64,000 nt of DNA from Primula veris (taxonomy: Eukaryota; Streptophyta; Magnoliopsida; Ericales; Primulaceae). The DNA is taken from contig OY821746.1 in the NCBI GenBank assembly GCA_963682055.1, positions 10,627,992 to 10,691,991 of the forward strand, written 5' to 3'. The notes below the pieces were generated by a model. The model made no database searches, was not told the DNA's origin, and worked only from the letters and a program-made list of their open reading frames with translations. This document shows, piece after piece, positions 1 through 10,078 of this stretch (positions are counted from its first letter, which is position 1; each line of letters begins with the position of its first letter). A program made the position numbers and the translations under genes.

Positions 1-926
1 ATTATTTAAAATCATGGGACACATCAATTGTAACACAAAATCCTCCTGTACTTGATCACATCAATACATTACAGACATTTATATATTATAAATAAGTATA
101 TGTTGAATATGACTGAAACCAGAACTTTTCAGAGGATATTGACCATGAAGTTTGCTCCTTTTCTGGGAAGGATAGGAAAAGAAGGAACTATTACACACAT
201 ATTTATAGTTCCTAAGGTACTGTACATAATTTTTTCATAAGCGAATTTCCCACAGTATAACGAGAACAAAGAAGCAAAGTAAAATGTCAACTTCAAAATC
301 ATGTAATACCCGCAACCATTATCTTCAAGACCCGTCTTTACGAGACAGCACATAGATTATTGGAGCTAGAATCTACAATTCTACATTATAATCATATAAA
401 TTAATTCCATAATAATGTGAAAAGAGGACCCTCAGTTCACTTCATTACTCAATAAATCCTGCCAAAAAAGTTTACTTAATTTCACTTCCACATTGTATCA
501 GTATCACCTAAGCACCACTTCTTACACATACACAAAGATTGCAATAGTATATACATCACATGAAATTTTAAAAAAAAAATAATAATAATTTTGCATCACA
601 CTTAGTTAGCATTACCCAGTGATCCCAGAAGCAAAAAATAAATACTTAAATTAACTTATTAGGGTAGATATACATTTATTTGTAAAAATAAAAAAAAATA
701 AAAAAAAAGTCAAAATAATCAATTTTTCCACACTTTCACTCAGCCCACTCCCACACTGTGACCAAATCACAAATATAAACGTATACACAAAAATATATAC
801 ATATTTATGAAGAATTTAGCAATTAAGGATAAACCTATAAATTACGGTAACAAATTGCATACATACACAAAACCCAACTTTAGAAATTCCCAAAAAAAAC
901 ACAAAATTGAATAAAATTGAACTTAC
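1..926. other. AT-rich left edge, possible intron of a leftward gene
   Basis: No open frame of convincing coding character is seen. If the exon at 927-979 is real, this stretch would be its first intron and perhaps later exons. On the minus strand a possible acceptor followed by coding-like sequence lies near 150-170, and another near position 47 runs off the window edge. Neither can be confirmed without a transcript or protein match. Confidence 0.3.
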
Positions 927-979
927 TTTTGAGTAGGATCTTCATCGGTGGATTGAGAAACGGCTCTAGATCGACCCAT
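927..979 (-). CDS. putative first coding exon of a leftward gene
   Basis: On the minus strand an ATG at 979 opens 17 codons reading MGRSRAVSQSTDEDPTQ and stops against a strong splice-donor match (GTAAGT at 926-921). Read through without splicing, the frame hits a TAA inside that donor, so splicing is the more natural reading. The peptide is hydrophilic and rich in Ser, Arg and acidic residues, which suits the N-terminus of a nuclear or cytosolic protein. I do not recognise the family. A telobox lies about 35-45 bp upstream, a common placement in plant housekeeping promoters. The rest of the gene would run left, beyond or into the first 900 bases. A chance ATG next to a donor-like sequence is the alternative. 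Confidence 0.35.
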
Positions 980-1012
980 TCTCAGCTAATCGTAATTAGG
1001 GCTCAGTTTTAT

Positions 1013-1025
1013 AAACCCTAGGTTT
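1013..1025. promoter_or_regulatory. telobox (AAACCCTA, palindromic)
   Basis: AAACCCTA at 1013-1020 is followed at once by GGTTT, giving a 13-bp near-palindrome. It lies just upstream of the candidate leftward ATG at 979. Teloboxes are frequent in plant promoters of ribosomal, replication and chromatin genes. Function here is inferred from position only. Confidence 0.4.
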
Positions 1026-1554
1026 ACAAACAGTTGATAAAAATTTAATTAAAAAATTGAATCTTTGAGTATATATGTAAATTATATGTATGTATTTTAT
1101 ATGAATAGAGAGATTAACGGAAAAGAAAGGATTTTAAGATTGTTACCTGACAACCTATGTGCGCTGACCTCCCTTTTTTCTATTTTTATTTTAATTGTGT
1201 CTTCTTATTTTTATTTAACTACTTAAAAAACAAGTGTTTTAAGTAGAGTTAAACACCTCAATATATTTGTTATTATCCAAACTATTTCCCAAGTTATTAT
1301 AAAACTATTTCCAAATCTATACTTATTTTGTCTATAACATTATCAAGTAAGTAAGAGAGAGAATTAATATGTACTAATTAAATTACTTTTAACTAAATAG
1401 TTGTGCTAATTTTTATAATATTAAATTTGACATATCATCATTTAACTGCATGTTAAATGACACATATGTAACTTAAATTTAACTTTCACATTAGTATATC
1501 AACTTAACAAAATTATCTAATTTTAATTAAAATTAATTATTAATTAAAATATCA
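1026..1554. other. AT-rich spacer, nothing recognised
   Basis: Low-complexity A+T sequence with short TAATTA runs. No gene, inverted repeat or target duplication could be supported. It ends where LINE-derived coding sequence begins. Confidence 0.5.
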
Positions 1555-1567
1555 TTAATTAGTCATT

Positions 1568-1897
1568 TTGGATGTTACCGGTTTCCAGCGACGGCAACTC
1601 CCCTTTATTTATCTTGGATGTCCGATTTTTCGAGGTGCTTGTAGGATCATTTATTTCGACGAGCTGATGAGGAGGATTCAGGATCGTATTTCTGGCTGGG
1701 CCAATCGTTTGCTTTCTTTTGGTGGAAAGCTGGTTATTATTAGGCATGTGCTCGCTTCCATGCCTATCTATTTGTTTCACATCTTACGACCGCCTCAGGC
1801 AGTTCTGGCCCAAATTGAGAGGTTGTTCACGCGCTTTCTGTGGGGTGACACACTCACCCATAGGAAGATCCATTGGTGTAGATGGGTGGAGGCGTGC
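1568..1897 (+). pseudogene. LINE ORF2 fragment: C-terminal reverse transcriptase
   Basis: The frame carries the plant LINE signatures FIYLGCPIF, ISGWANRLLSFGGKL and VLASMPIYLFHILRPP, which follow the catalytic palm in L1-type reverse transcriptases. The open frame continues past 1897 only by running into TRIM sequence. The true continuation resumes after the duplicated CGTGC at 2590-2594, where the protein reads CYPTQEGGL. The catalytic FADD block is not present, so the fragment has no enzyme activity. Confidence 0.85.
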
Positions 1898-2188
1898 TGT
1901 AACGACCCGGCCCCACGGACCGAACCGCCACGCCCGTATCAACAATATTGTCCGCTTTGGCACAACTTCCCAGGGGAGTCACCCATCCTGGTACTACTCC
2001 AAGCTAAGCACGCTTAACTGTGGAGTTCCGTCCTCGCTGTTGTGCCGCACGGCTTTAAAAGGCCTTGTTGATAGGAAATGGATCTTTAAGCTCATATACC
2101 ACACGGGTACTCTCATATCTGGGCGATGTGAGACTGACGCACAACACCGTACCACAGGATTTCCGTCCTGGAAATCTGGGTCGTCACA
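1898..2188 (-). repeat. Cassandra 3-prime LTR
   Basis: On the plus strand it runs TGTAACGACCC to GGGTCGTCACA, giving the expected TG...CA ends and an 11-bp near-perfect terminal inversion. It lies directly next to the CGTGC duplication at 1893-1897. The embedded 5S-like segment is at about 1959-2044. Confidence 0.92.
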
Positions 2189-2203
2189 ATCACCCTCCCT
2201 TTA
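2189..2203 (-). other. polypurine tract of the TRIM
   Basis: Read on the minus strand, AAAGGGAGGGTGAT directly precedes the 3-prime LTR. This is the plus-strand priming site used in LTR-retrotransposon replication and it fixes the element's orientation. Confidence 0.8.
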
Positions 2204-2283
2204 GGCACGACGTCCTCGTCGGACACGTCGTCCTTTAGGGGTCCACACACTCGTGCTAGTCCCCACATTTCCGGCCAGATAGA

Positions 2284-2296
2284 GGCTCTGATACCA
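2284..2296 (-). other. tRNA-Met primer-binding site of the TRIM
   Basis: On the minus strand TGGTATCAGAGCC begins two bases inside the 5-prime LTR. It matches the primer site complementary to the 3-prime end of initiator tRNA-Met used by Cassandra and many Copia elements. Confidence 0.88.
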
Positions 2297-2298
2297 TC

Positions 2299-2589
2299 TG
2301 TAACGACCCGGCCCCACGGACCGAACCGCCACGCCCGTATCAACAATATTGTCCGCTTTGGCACAACTTCCCAGGGGAGTCACCCATCCTGGTACTACTC
2401 CAAGCTAAGCACGCTTAACTGTGGAGTTCCGTCCTCGCTGTTGTGCCGCACGGCTTTAAAAGGCCTTGTTGATAGGAAATGGATCTTTAAGCTCATATAC
2501 CACACGGGTATTCTCATATCTGGGCGATGTGAGACTGACGCACAACACCGTACCACAGGATTTCCGTCCTGGAAATCTGGGTCGTCACA
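2299..2589 (-). repeat. Cassandra 5-prime LTR
   Basis: Same length as the left copy (291 bp) and identical but for one base. It ends at the second CGTGC duplication (2590-2594), after which LINE coding sequence resumes in register. Confidence 0.92.
2360..2445 (-). other. 5S rRNA-derived segment inside the TRIM LTR
   Basis: On the minus strand this holds AACTCCACAGTTAAGCGTGC, then AGTAGTACCAGGATGGGTGA and CTGGGAAGTTGTG. These match the internal control region and 3-prime half of plant 5S rRNA (box A, intermediate element and box C). It is not an intact 5S gene: the 5-prime part is unlike 5S and it lies within an LTR. In Cassandra the segment is thought to supply an RNA polymerase III promoter. 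The equivalent in the other LTR is at about 1959-2044. Confidence 0.85.
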
Positions 2590-2594
2590 CGTGC

Positions 2595-3468
2595 TATCCG
2601 ACGCAAGAAGGGGGGCTATGTACTAGATCGATGGCGAATTTTGTGACGGCTTGCGAGGCCAAGATTTGGTGGAGATTTAGAGAGCAGGGTTCGCTCTAGG
2701 GCCACTTTATGAGGGCCAAATATTGTATTGCGTCTCATCCTTCCCTAGTTGAGTTCGGCTATCCAGCTTCACCTCTTTGGCGGCGAATGTGTCGGGCTAG
2801 GGTCGACACTGAGCCGATGATTCGATGGCACATTGGAAAGGGCCAGATAAGTTTTTGGCATGATATTTGGAAAGGATATGAGCCTCTTTCTGTTCATGAC
2901 CCGACGACTCTTTCTTTGGAGACAGTTTCGATTTATTGGAGTGGACGACAGTGGGATAGGGGTATACTTGAGGAGGCTCAGTTACCTCCGTTTTTAGTCG
3001 ATCAGATTACTCATATTCCGATACCGGTAGAGGGTACTGATAGGATCCGCTAGAGCAAATCAGTAGATGGGGAGTTTTCGATTCGTTCGGCATAGAGTAT
3101 TTTTAGACAGAGGATGACGGTCAATAGGGTCTTTTCATATGTTTGGTGGCGCCCGATTCCAGCACATGTTGTCATTCTTTCTTTGGAGGCTGCTTCGTGG
3201 CATTTTAGCGACGGATGATAGGCTATCTCTGTGTGGATTTTGTATGACATCAAGATGCACATGTGGTGCTTCTTGTGAGACTCTGACACATCTTTTTATT
3301 GATTGTCTGCTTTCCAGAGAGGTCTGGCTGTACTTTAGTGGGTTATTTGGAGTCTCGTCGGATCCGGTTGATTCTATTCTCGGGATGTTCTTGTGTTGGC
3401 GCAAGGACCTTACCTCGATTGGCCATATACGATTCATTACAGCATGCTACATCATGTGGCATGTCTGA
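2595..3468 (+). pseudogene. LINE ORF2 fragment: post-RT and zinc-binding region
   Basis: Continuation of the interrupted LINE. It carries MANFVTACEAKIWWRFREQ, then a stop (TAG at 2698-2700), then MRAKYCIASHPSLVEFGYPA and ISFWHDIWKG, all usual in the spacer of plant LINE ORF2. A change of frame near 3060 leads to WRLLRGILATDDRLS and the zf-RVT cysteine-histidine set (CTCGASCETLTHLFIDC). It stops at TGA 3466-3468 inside a WHLWKARN-type motif, consistent with TGG changed to TGA. Non-functional. Confidence 0.8.
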
Positions 3469-3522
3469 AAGGCCCGTAATGATTATATTTTTGAGAGATT
3501 AGAGTCTTTTAGTAGCCACGCC

Positions 3523-4170
3523 GTGGTATACAGAGTGGTCGAGGATATTCGTATGTTGAGAGTTGCTCATGATTTCCGATCACGACAACTTAGAGGAGAT
3601 AGAGGAGTGGAGTTTGTAGATTCTCTCAGGGTTTTGCCTCATAGAGTACGACCTATGCGTTTGGTTGCTTGGGTTCGACCTCCTCCGAGTCACTTCAAGC
3701 TCAACATAGATGGGTGTTCTAAAGGCAACCCTGGCCCATCAGCTGTTGGTGGGATCCTTCGGGATGAGTATGGTCGTGTAGTTAGAGCATTTGGTAGATT
3801 TCTTGGACCGAGACCGATTATTTTCGCTGAGCTACAGACTATTTTGATTGGTCTGGAGATGGCGTCCGAGATGGGTTTCGATAGCTTAGAGGTTGAGTTC
3901 GATTCTGCGACAGTGGTATATTGGGTGACTTCAACGGCTTTAGGAGCATGGGAGCACAATTATACTCTAGCTCGTATACGTCAGTTGTGCACGCATGGGG
4001 TATGGGTTCGACACGTCTTTAGAGAGCCGAACCAGGCGGCAAATTTCATGGCAAACTGGGCGTGTTCCCATGAGACTGATCAGGTCTTTCATGATATTGG
4101 TACTCTTCTGCAGATGATCAAGGGGATACTTGCATTGGATTCGAGACAGATGCCTCAAATCAGACGATGA
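3523..4170 (+). pseudogene. LINE-encoded RNase H domain
   Basis: A 215-codon open frame, same frame as the preceding zf-RVT part but separated from it by stops. The domain starts with FKLNIDGCSKGNPGPSAVGG and continues through GGILRDEYGRVVRAFG, ELQTILIGLEMA, VEFDSATVVYW and VRHVFREPNQAANFMANWA. It shows the conserved DG, E, D and N/D positions of plant type-I RNase H (RVT_3) at LINE ORF2 C-termini. The enzyme would degrade the RNA strand of RNA:DNA hybrids. With no upstream polymerase it is a relic. Confidence 0.82.
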
Positions 4171-4583
4171 CATTGAATTTTTATTTCCATGTGTCCACTT
4201 ATTATTTGTCACAATTGCGTAGATTTCATTTTGTTTCTCTAGATATCATGTATTCAGTTATTTTTTTGGGAGTTTTGGTTTATGTTCGCCTCTTATGTAC
4301 GGATTGATATTATATGTGTATATACAGGTCGGAGTCTGCCTAACCCCCATCCATTGGAGTGTTTTGGTTGAAGAAAAAAAAAGTTGAAATAGATTTCATG
4401 TTTTAATTAATTGTATTTTGCCACATTATCAATTAACAACATTAAAAACATTGTTATCTTTAACAATTTTTTTAACATCTATAAAGATAATACATGATTT
4501 AACCTAACTAATGGATACAAAAAATGCATTATTAGCTAACTATTTTAGTTGATAATAGAGATAACAACACTATTGTAGATGCT

Positions 4584-5760
4584 CTAAACCAATTAGAAGT
4601 TGGAATTTTAATTATAAAAATGACAAAATCAACTTTTACTTTTTTTATTTTTATTTTTTGACATTTTAGATAAATGTAAATAAAAACAACGTTAAAACTA
4701 AGTTTGTAAAAATTACAAAGTAGACTTATTTTTTTAAAAAAATAGTTGTGTTTTTTTTTGTGGTATTTATTTTTTTAGATTTTCTAACCTTATTTAACTG
4801 GATTTTATACGTTTGGTACACCAAACTATGTGTTTTTAACAATTTGATTATTCAACTTTCAATTTTCCCAATTTTGATAGCACACTATAAAAAACTTTCC
4901 AAGTTAGCTATCACACTATAATAAACTTTCTAATTTATATATCAATTAATCACAGAATCATATCACGTGACAGCACATGCTTGACAAACGTTAACGTGAT
5001 AGGTTAATTTTGTCATTCTGCATCAAAATATATCATTTTAGAAAAACGTTTTCACCAAATTTCAGACATAATAAAAATCAGTACATATTCCAAATTTGAG
5101 GGAACGTTGTTTTAGTATGATATATTTTAATACAGAATGACAAAATTACCCTATCATGTTCAACTTTATCAAACACGTCTTGTCACGTGACATGATTCCG
5201 TAATTAATTTAGACAATTTTACCTAAATTGAATATTTTCTTATAATGTAGTACCCAAATTGAGAAGGTTGAAAAATGGGTATATAAATCGTTAACAACAA
5301 CATAGTTTGGTATACTAAACGTATTTCTCCCTTATTTAACACTATTGAAAAATATTAGAAAAATCAATAAAAAATGAGTTTAAATTTTAAGAACACATTT
5401 TCTAAGTTTTATAAACAAATTTTACAAACAAAATTTACGATATTACAATTTTTATGTAGTTTTTTAAATATATTTTTTAACATTCAAAAAATCAAAAATC
5501 CTATTATAATTTTTTAAAAACAAGGTTTATAATTTAACATATTATTTTTGGGCAAAAATGAAAAAAAAACAATTTAAAATAAAATTAAAAAATCGGACCT
5601 AGTAGCTACGATTTGTAACTAATAGGTGTGAAGATGGATCTGAATTATAAACCTTTTTTTATTTACATTTAAATTTATCTAAAACGTCAAAAAAAAAAAA
5701 AGAAGTAAAAGTTAATTTTGTTATTTTTATAATTAAGATTTCAACTTTTAATTGGTTTAG
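4584..5760. mobile_element. foldback DNA element with about 100-bp inverted arms, carrying a nested MITE
   Basis: The left arm (4584 to about 4690, starting CTAAACCAATTAGAAGTTGG) matches the reverse complement of the right arm (about 5650-5760, ending AACTTTTAATTGGTTTAG) with scattered mismatches. The shared interior is rich in A/T runs and includes TTTAGATAAA. No ORF is present. A separate Mutator-type MITE (4799-5330) lies inside. Superfamily and target duplication were not resolved. An old non-autonomous DNA transposon is the best reading. Confidence 0.6.
4799..5330. mobile_element. Mutator-type MITE, copy 1
   Basis: A 532-bp element with long inverted arms: the left end reads TATACGTTTGGTACACCAAA and the right end, reversed, ATACGTTTAGTATACCAAA. 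It is flanked by a direct repeat CTTATTTAAC (4789-4798 and 5331-5340), fitting the 9-10-bp duplication of Mutator transposases. No coding capacity. The same terminal motif occurs in copy 2 at 6359-6710. Confidence 0.78.
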
Positions 5761-6358
5761 TTAAGTGTAATTTAGTACTATATATAAATTATCTCTTCTA
5801 CTTGGCAATCACATGGACAAAATAACTATAGATTGGTAAATAGTTTTAGAATAGTTATAAATTGGAAAATAGTTTGGTCAATAACAATATTGAGGTATTT
5901 AACTCGTTTTAAGTATATAATACATAAAATATTGTTGTATACTTGTGTTTTCCGATGTACCAAAATAAAATAAAAATTGTTGTATTTAGTCACTTTATTT
6001 TTTATAAGTTTTCTGCTCTACAAATCTGAATGTGCCGCTTGTCCGCTTCGTTTGGCTGCAGCTTTTAAGCTCAGTTTGTTGGACAATGTAGTTTTTATTA
6101 AGTAGAGTCATAGTTGGACACAAGTTTGAGTAAAGTTTTGGTAGTATTTTAAGCAAGACATGTTTTTGTACATCAATATACTATAAAACCCAACATTATG
6201 GAATTTATACAGAATTGAGTAATTTTTTTAAAGGAAATGAAAACCTTTTGAATTTTGCTTGTGATATATTATTATTGATCTCCAATGTTTGGGGGAAATT
6301 CAGAGACTATATAATCATTTTTAAAAGACAAACAATTGGTATATTGTATTAAAATAAA

Positions 6359-6710
6359 GTGAAAATTATTGTTTACTACACCAAACTATTGTTGGTTAAG
6401 AATTTGCATAATTAACAATTTATATAGCCACTTATAAAAGATCTATCAATCAACACACTTTAGTTAATTTATGTTAACTTTTTAAGAGAAGTTTGGTCAC
6501 GTGGGATCACGTTACCGCTTTCAACTATGATTTAACGTTAAAACTAACATTGCATATGACCAAAAATCGGCTAAAAATTTAACATAAATTACTTAAAGTG
6601 TGTTGATTGATAGATCTTTTATACATGAATATGTAAATTTTTAATCTTTTAAAATGAGTATGTAAATTTTTAACCACCAATATGTTGGTATACTAAAATA
6701 TAATTATCCC
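6359..6710. mobile_element. Mutator-type MITE, copy 2
   Basis: A 352-bp foldback with a perfect 9-bp target duplication, TAAAATAAA, at 6350-6358 and 6711-6719. The left arm GTTTACTACACCAAAC and the reversed right arm GTTTAGTATACC relate it to copy 1. A second inner inverted pair is CTATCAATCAACACACTTTA against its complement near 6590-6620. No ORF. Confidence 0.82.
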
Positions 6711-6719
6711 TAAAATAAA

Positions 6720-7996
6720 TGTGGGGTAAAAGATGATATCACTATTTGTTCCACAAATAAGTTAATAAAATGTGCTTATAATTGCGTATACATTACAGGC
6801 TTCCTTTTTACATGGGTATGGGATTCTACACTGTATGACATGTATAGACTATTGAGAGTCACTTGATCATTATGTATACATGGAAAAAAGTAAATAAATA
6901 GGATTTCACTCTCACTCATTGACTCTAATTAACATGATGAAAAACAGTAAAAGATCATGCTCCTATATTAGACTATTCCAGAGTTGTTTGTAGTTTATAA
7001 CTCTATATATTGTGAGTTGTTAGAGTTGTTTGTGAATGATTTCTAAATATGTGTTTGGATTCAAATTATGTAATTAACTGAGGAAATAGAAAATTGTTCA
7101 TTTGAGTTTGATAAGTATACAAGTTGGTTTCGCTTCCTCGTAATATCTTTTATCAGAACATAACCAAAAAATAGTTTGAAGATAAGATGCAACCAAACAT
7201 TTAAAAGTTTTTTTTTTATAAATCAATATAGGCCAATTTATTGATGAAATATAAAGTATATTCATGGGCCAAAATCCCATGATAGCCCTTCCATTGAAAA
7301 ACGGTAATCTAAATATGTGGAACTTGGATATAAGGCCCGAAAGATAAGAAATTGGAGAAAAAACTCCCATCTTTAAACTTTTTTTTGGCTACGATGATTC
7401 ACCATTTACTCCTTATACTTCATATCCTTATTTCTTTCAACGGTTTCATGATCAAGGTGATCTAAACAGTAAATTCAAAAAACCAAAATTCAGTTTTTTT
7501 AAAAACAGAAAATTCCCTCATTCAGACAGAGCAAAAACAAATTTACATAGCAAAATACAAATACGGTCAAAAGAGGATTCAAATGTAAGTCTAATCAATA
7601 CTAAAAGGCAAAAGCCTTTCTTAAAATCTTAAAAATCAAAGTCCATCTATTGTGGCTAGGAATTGCTTCTCTATGATATAAGAACTTGGATTCATCAGAA
7701 CTGCAACATTTTCTTATAGCAACTTGAATTTGACTTCATTCACATTGTTCATGAAAAAAAGACCTGCAAAACTACTGAGATCAAGAGAATTAAGCGAGTA
7801 ATTCCAGAAATGCCCTATATTAACTAAAACCTTTCCACCCACTTAAAATGCTCTCATAGATGAATTATAAAACACATTTCCAGCCACCTTAAATGCTATC
7901 CTAGAAGTATAGATTAGTAGGAAAAGTTAGCTTCTCAACTAACCATGAACACAAAATTTATCTTCTCCTGCCATTATAAAAAATGCTATACTAGAA
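6720..7996. other. intergenic, nothing recognised
   Basis: AT-rich sequence without convincing ORFs. The single 90-codon minus-strand frame at 7098-7370 has no recognisable motif and normal intergenic composition, so it is treated as chance. Confidence 0.5.
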
Positions 7997-8062
7997 GAAA
8001 AGAAAATGTAAGAACGTAGGGTAATAACCGAAAAGAAAATGTAAGACCGTAGGGTAATAACT
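7997..8062 (+). repeat. 33-bp direct duplication abutting the Copia LTR
   Basis: GAAAAGAAAATGTAAGA begins two 33-bp units (7997-8029 and 8030-8062) that differ at two positions. The second ends exactly at the LTR boundary. The first unit ends TAACC, as does the sequence right of the element at 15874-15878, so it preserves the likely original target. Confidence 0.7.
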
Positions 8063-9521
8063 TGTTGGTTTCCGTGTACGAAATAACAATTAATAATAAA
8101 TAAAGGACTAAACAGTAATTAAATAAAACCAGTGTAATCTTTATTAATTTCCAAATGAAATACAATAAACTGATTACAACATGTAGGTACTGAATCGTAA
8201 ATAAAGCAAACGTTATCAGATTATTATTAATTAATAATCTGATGTACTGATTTGCAATTAAAAGAAACTGCCGGACTGGAAAGTAAAACTTAACAGCCGG
8301 ACTGTTCTGTTATGAATTGAAAATACAGGACTGAATTGAAACTATACTAATTACAGAATTAAATTACAGAAATGTAATTACAGCAATAAAACAGAACTTT
8401 AAACTAATTACAGAATAGTACAAACAGAATATAAAAGCTACAGCTAAGGACAGAATATTAAAAACTGAAATTTAAATACTGAATTGGGAAAAACAGAATG
8501 TAAAAGACAGAATTTAAGTGCGGGAAATAAACGGACAGAATGTAAAAAATAAACGGACGAGGCTACTGTTAACAGTATGCCCTTAACCGATATTCGCCCA
8601 ACCACCTTAAGGTTTCTGGTTGCGTTGGCGCTTCGATCCCAAGGTACAACGTCTCTCGGAAGACTCGTCGGAAACTGGCGACGAGTCTAAGTCGAGCTTT
8701 TAGTGGGTGGTTCTCTCTGGTTCTAAGATGCTATGAAGAAAAATATATGCAGGCTTTTAGAGAGAAGATAGACTGATTTGAATGTATGAAATGTGAAGGG
8801 ATGGGTGCCTCTTTATAGAGGATTCTGAAACCGCAGAATTAAATGTGGTCATTAACTTCTGGGAGTTACATCCCCAGAATCCGCCTCCAATCACTGCTGG
8901 AGTTTCAAACCTTTTGGAACTCTAGGGACTGCTCTTGTAAATATGCAAGTCCCTTTTCAGATTTAGTACAAGACCCAAGACCCAAGACCCGAGACCCGAG
9001 ACATTCCCCAAATCCCAAATCCCAAATCCCAAATCCCGCATCCCGCATCCCGCATCCCGCGGCCCGCGTCCCGCGTCCCGTGACCCGAGGCCCGAGGCCC
9101 GAGTCCCGAGACCCGAGCGAGCGCGCGCGTGTGTGGTACACACTAACCCACTCATGGGTATGCGGACTTTATTAGTTTACCAACTACATGGGATGGATTT
9201 GTATATATAGAGTAAAAAACAACCTTGTTTTTCCAATGTGGAATAACCCTCATGGTTTATTCCCACTATCTACTCCACTTTTCAGATTTCGGTTTTTCCC
9301 TCTTTCGAGTACCAACATTCGAGTCCAATTATCATTCACACCATTCCTCCGAATAGGTCATGCGATATACCGTTGCGAAGCTCGTCGCACGAGCTACTCA
9401 CACGCATAGAGTATGGCCTCAGAAAAACTGAGGAGTCACATTAAAAATTGACTCAAAGTTGGTCCCTGACCACTTTGGAAAAACATGTTTAAACTACATG
9501 TTTTCCTATTTTTTTCCAACA
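8063..9521 (-). repeat. Copia 3-prime LTR (1,459 bp)
   Basis: Contains a zone dense in ACAGAAT-type motifs (about 8330-8560), a TATA-like CTTTATAGAGG near 8811 and the GC-rich heptamer array (8972-9117). It is the longest of the three closely related LTR copies. It lies next to the 33-bp duplication on the left and the purine tract on the right. Confidence 0.9.
8972..9117. repeat. degenerate CCC-heptamer array in the LTR
   Basis: About 20 consecutive 7-bp units of form CCCRNRN, in blocks of like units: CCCAAGA, CCCGAGA, CCCAAAT, CCCGCAT, CCCGCGT, then CCCGAGG. Block structure suggests stepwise local duplication with mutation. The tract is very CpG-rich in otherwise AT-rich DNA. It is shorter in the right LTR (15372-15468) and in the solo LTR (about 20569-20634). 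Confidence 0.88.
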
Positions 9522-10078
9522 ATCCCCCACATGAATGCAATTGGCTCGAAAGCCCATGTCCTAAATGCAAATCAAGAGAACCGCAAAAGTTCACTGCCTA
9601 AGGTCAGGTAGCGCGCGCCTTGAACCTGCCGTAGCGGAGTACCACCCAGAATACTGCTATTAGGTAGCTGTAAAGATTTGAACCATCAAGCTTTGTGTAT
9701 CCCAGAATGGCACCCGCACAGTGCCCTCTCTACCTACGTACTAGGCCCTTTAGTTGTTGTCTATATTTGGCCTGGACTGCCTTGGCAACTTCAACTCAGT
9801 GCTCTAGTGAATTAGCTCAAGCTCATCACATGGTACTGGCCTTACACACTAGTTATAGGTGTTCCAAGTCGAAAGTGTCCTGACTCACTTTACTCGACCG
9901 TCGAGTTACTTGGATCATTAAGAGCCTCAAGCTCACCCTTACAATGGTACATGTCTATCACTCTGTCATCGCGGAGATGGGCTGGGAACTCCAGGTTCCC
10001 GAGTGCTTTGTTCGGTTGCCCCCACAGTTCAGTTTCCCTTTGAACCTATCAGGAAAGATTCCGTTTAGGTTGGGTTGC
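9522..10078 (-). other. Copia 3-prime UTR and polypurine tract
   Basis: Non-coding stretch between the RNase H stop and the 3-prime LTR. Read on the minus strand it ends in TGTGGGGGAT next to the LTR (9522-9531), the plus-strand primer site. Nothing else was recognised. Confidence 0.75.

Larger units (their letters stand above)
1898..2589 (-). mobile_element. Cassandra-type TRIM retrotransposon, complete
   Basis: A 692-bp non-autonomous LTR element with two 291-bp LTRs (1898-2188 and 2299-2589), a 110-bp core and no coding capacity. It is flanked by a perfect 5-bp target duplication, CGTGC, at 1893-1897 and 2590-2594. The orientation is minus: the primer-binding site for initiator tRNA-Met (TGGTATCAGAGCC) abuts the right LTR, and the purine tract AAAGGGAGGGTGAT abuts the left LTR. 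The LTRs contain 5S rRNA-like sequence, the hallmark of Cassandra elements. The two LTRs differ by one visible base (C/T in the TACTCTC/TATTCTC stretch), so the insertion is recent. It must have been mobilised by enzymes of another element. Confidence 0.93.
1555..4382 (+). mobile_element. 5-prime-truncated LINE (L1-type), interrupted by a TRIM
   Basis: This is the 3-prime part of a plant non-LTR retrotransposon. In order it holds the end of the reverse transcriptase with its thumb region (1568-1897), the zinc-binding zf-RVT region (about 3139-3468) and an RNase H domain (about 3660-4080). It ends in a short A-run near 4372-4382 after a 3-prime UTR. Endonuclease and most of the RT are missing, as expected from 5-prime truncation during target-primed reverse transcription. 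Several frame changes and stops (a TAG at 2698-2700, and a TGA at 3466-3468 where relatives have Trp) show it is dead. A Cassandra TRIM sits inside at 1898-2589. No convincing target duplication of the LINE itself was found. Confidence 0.85.

Noticed and set aside
2360..2445. Functional 5S rRNA gene
   Set aside because: Only the internal and 3-prime part matches 5S, and it is repeated inside both LTRs of a TRIM with a primer site, purine tract and target duplication. It is Cassandra LTR sequence.
8972..9117. Telomeric repeat or CRISPR-like array
   Set aside because: The units are degenerate CCC heptamers, not CCCTAAA, with no spacers. They belong to an LTR microsatellite in a plant genome.
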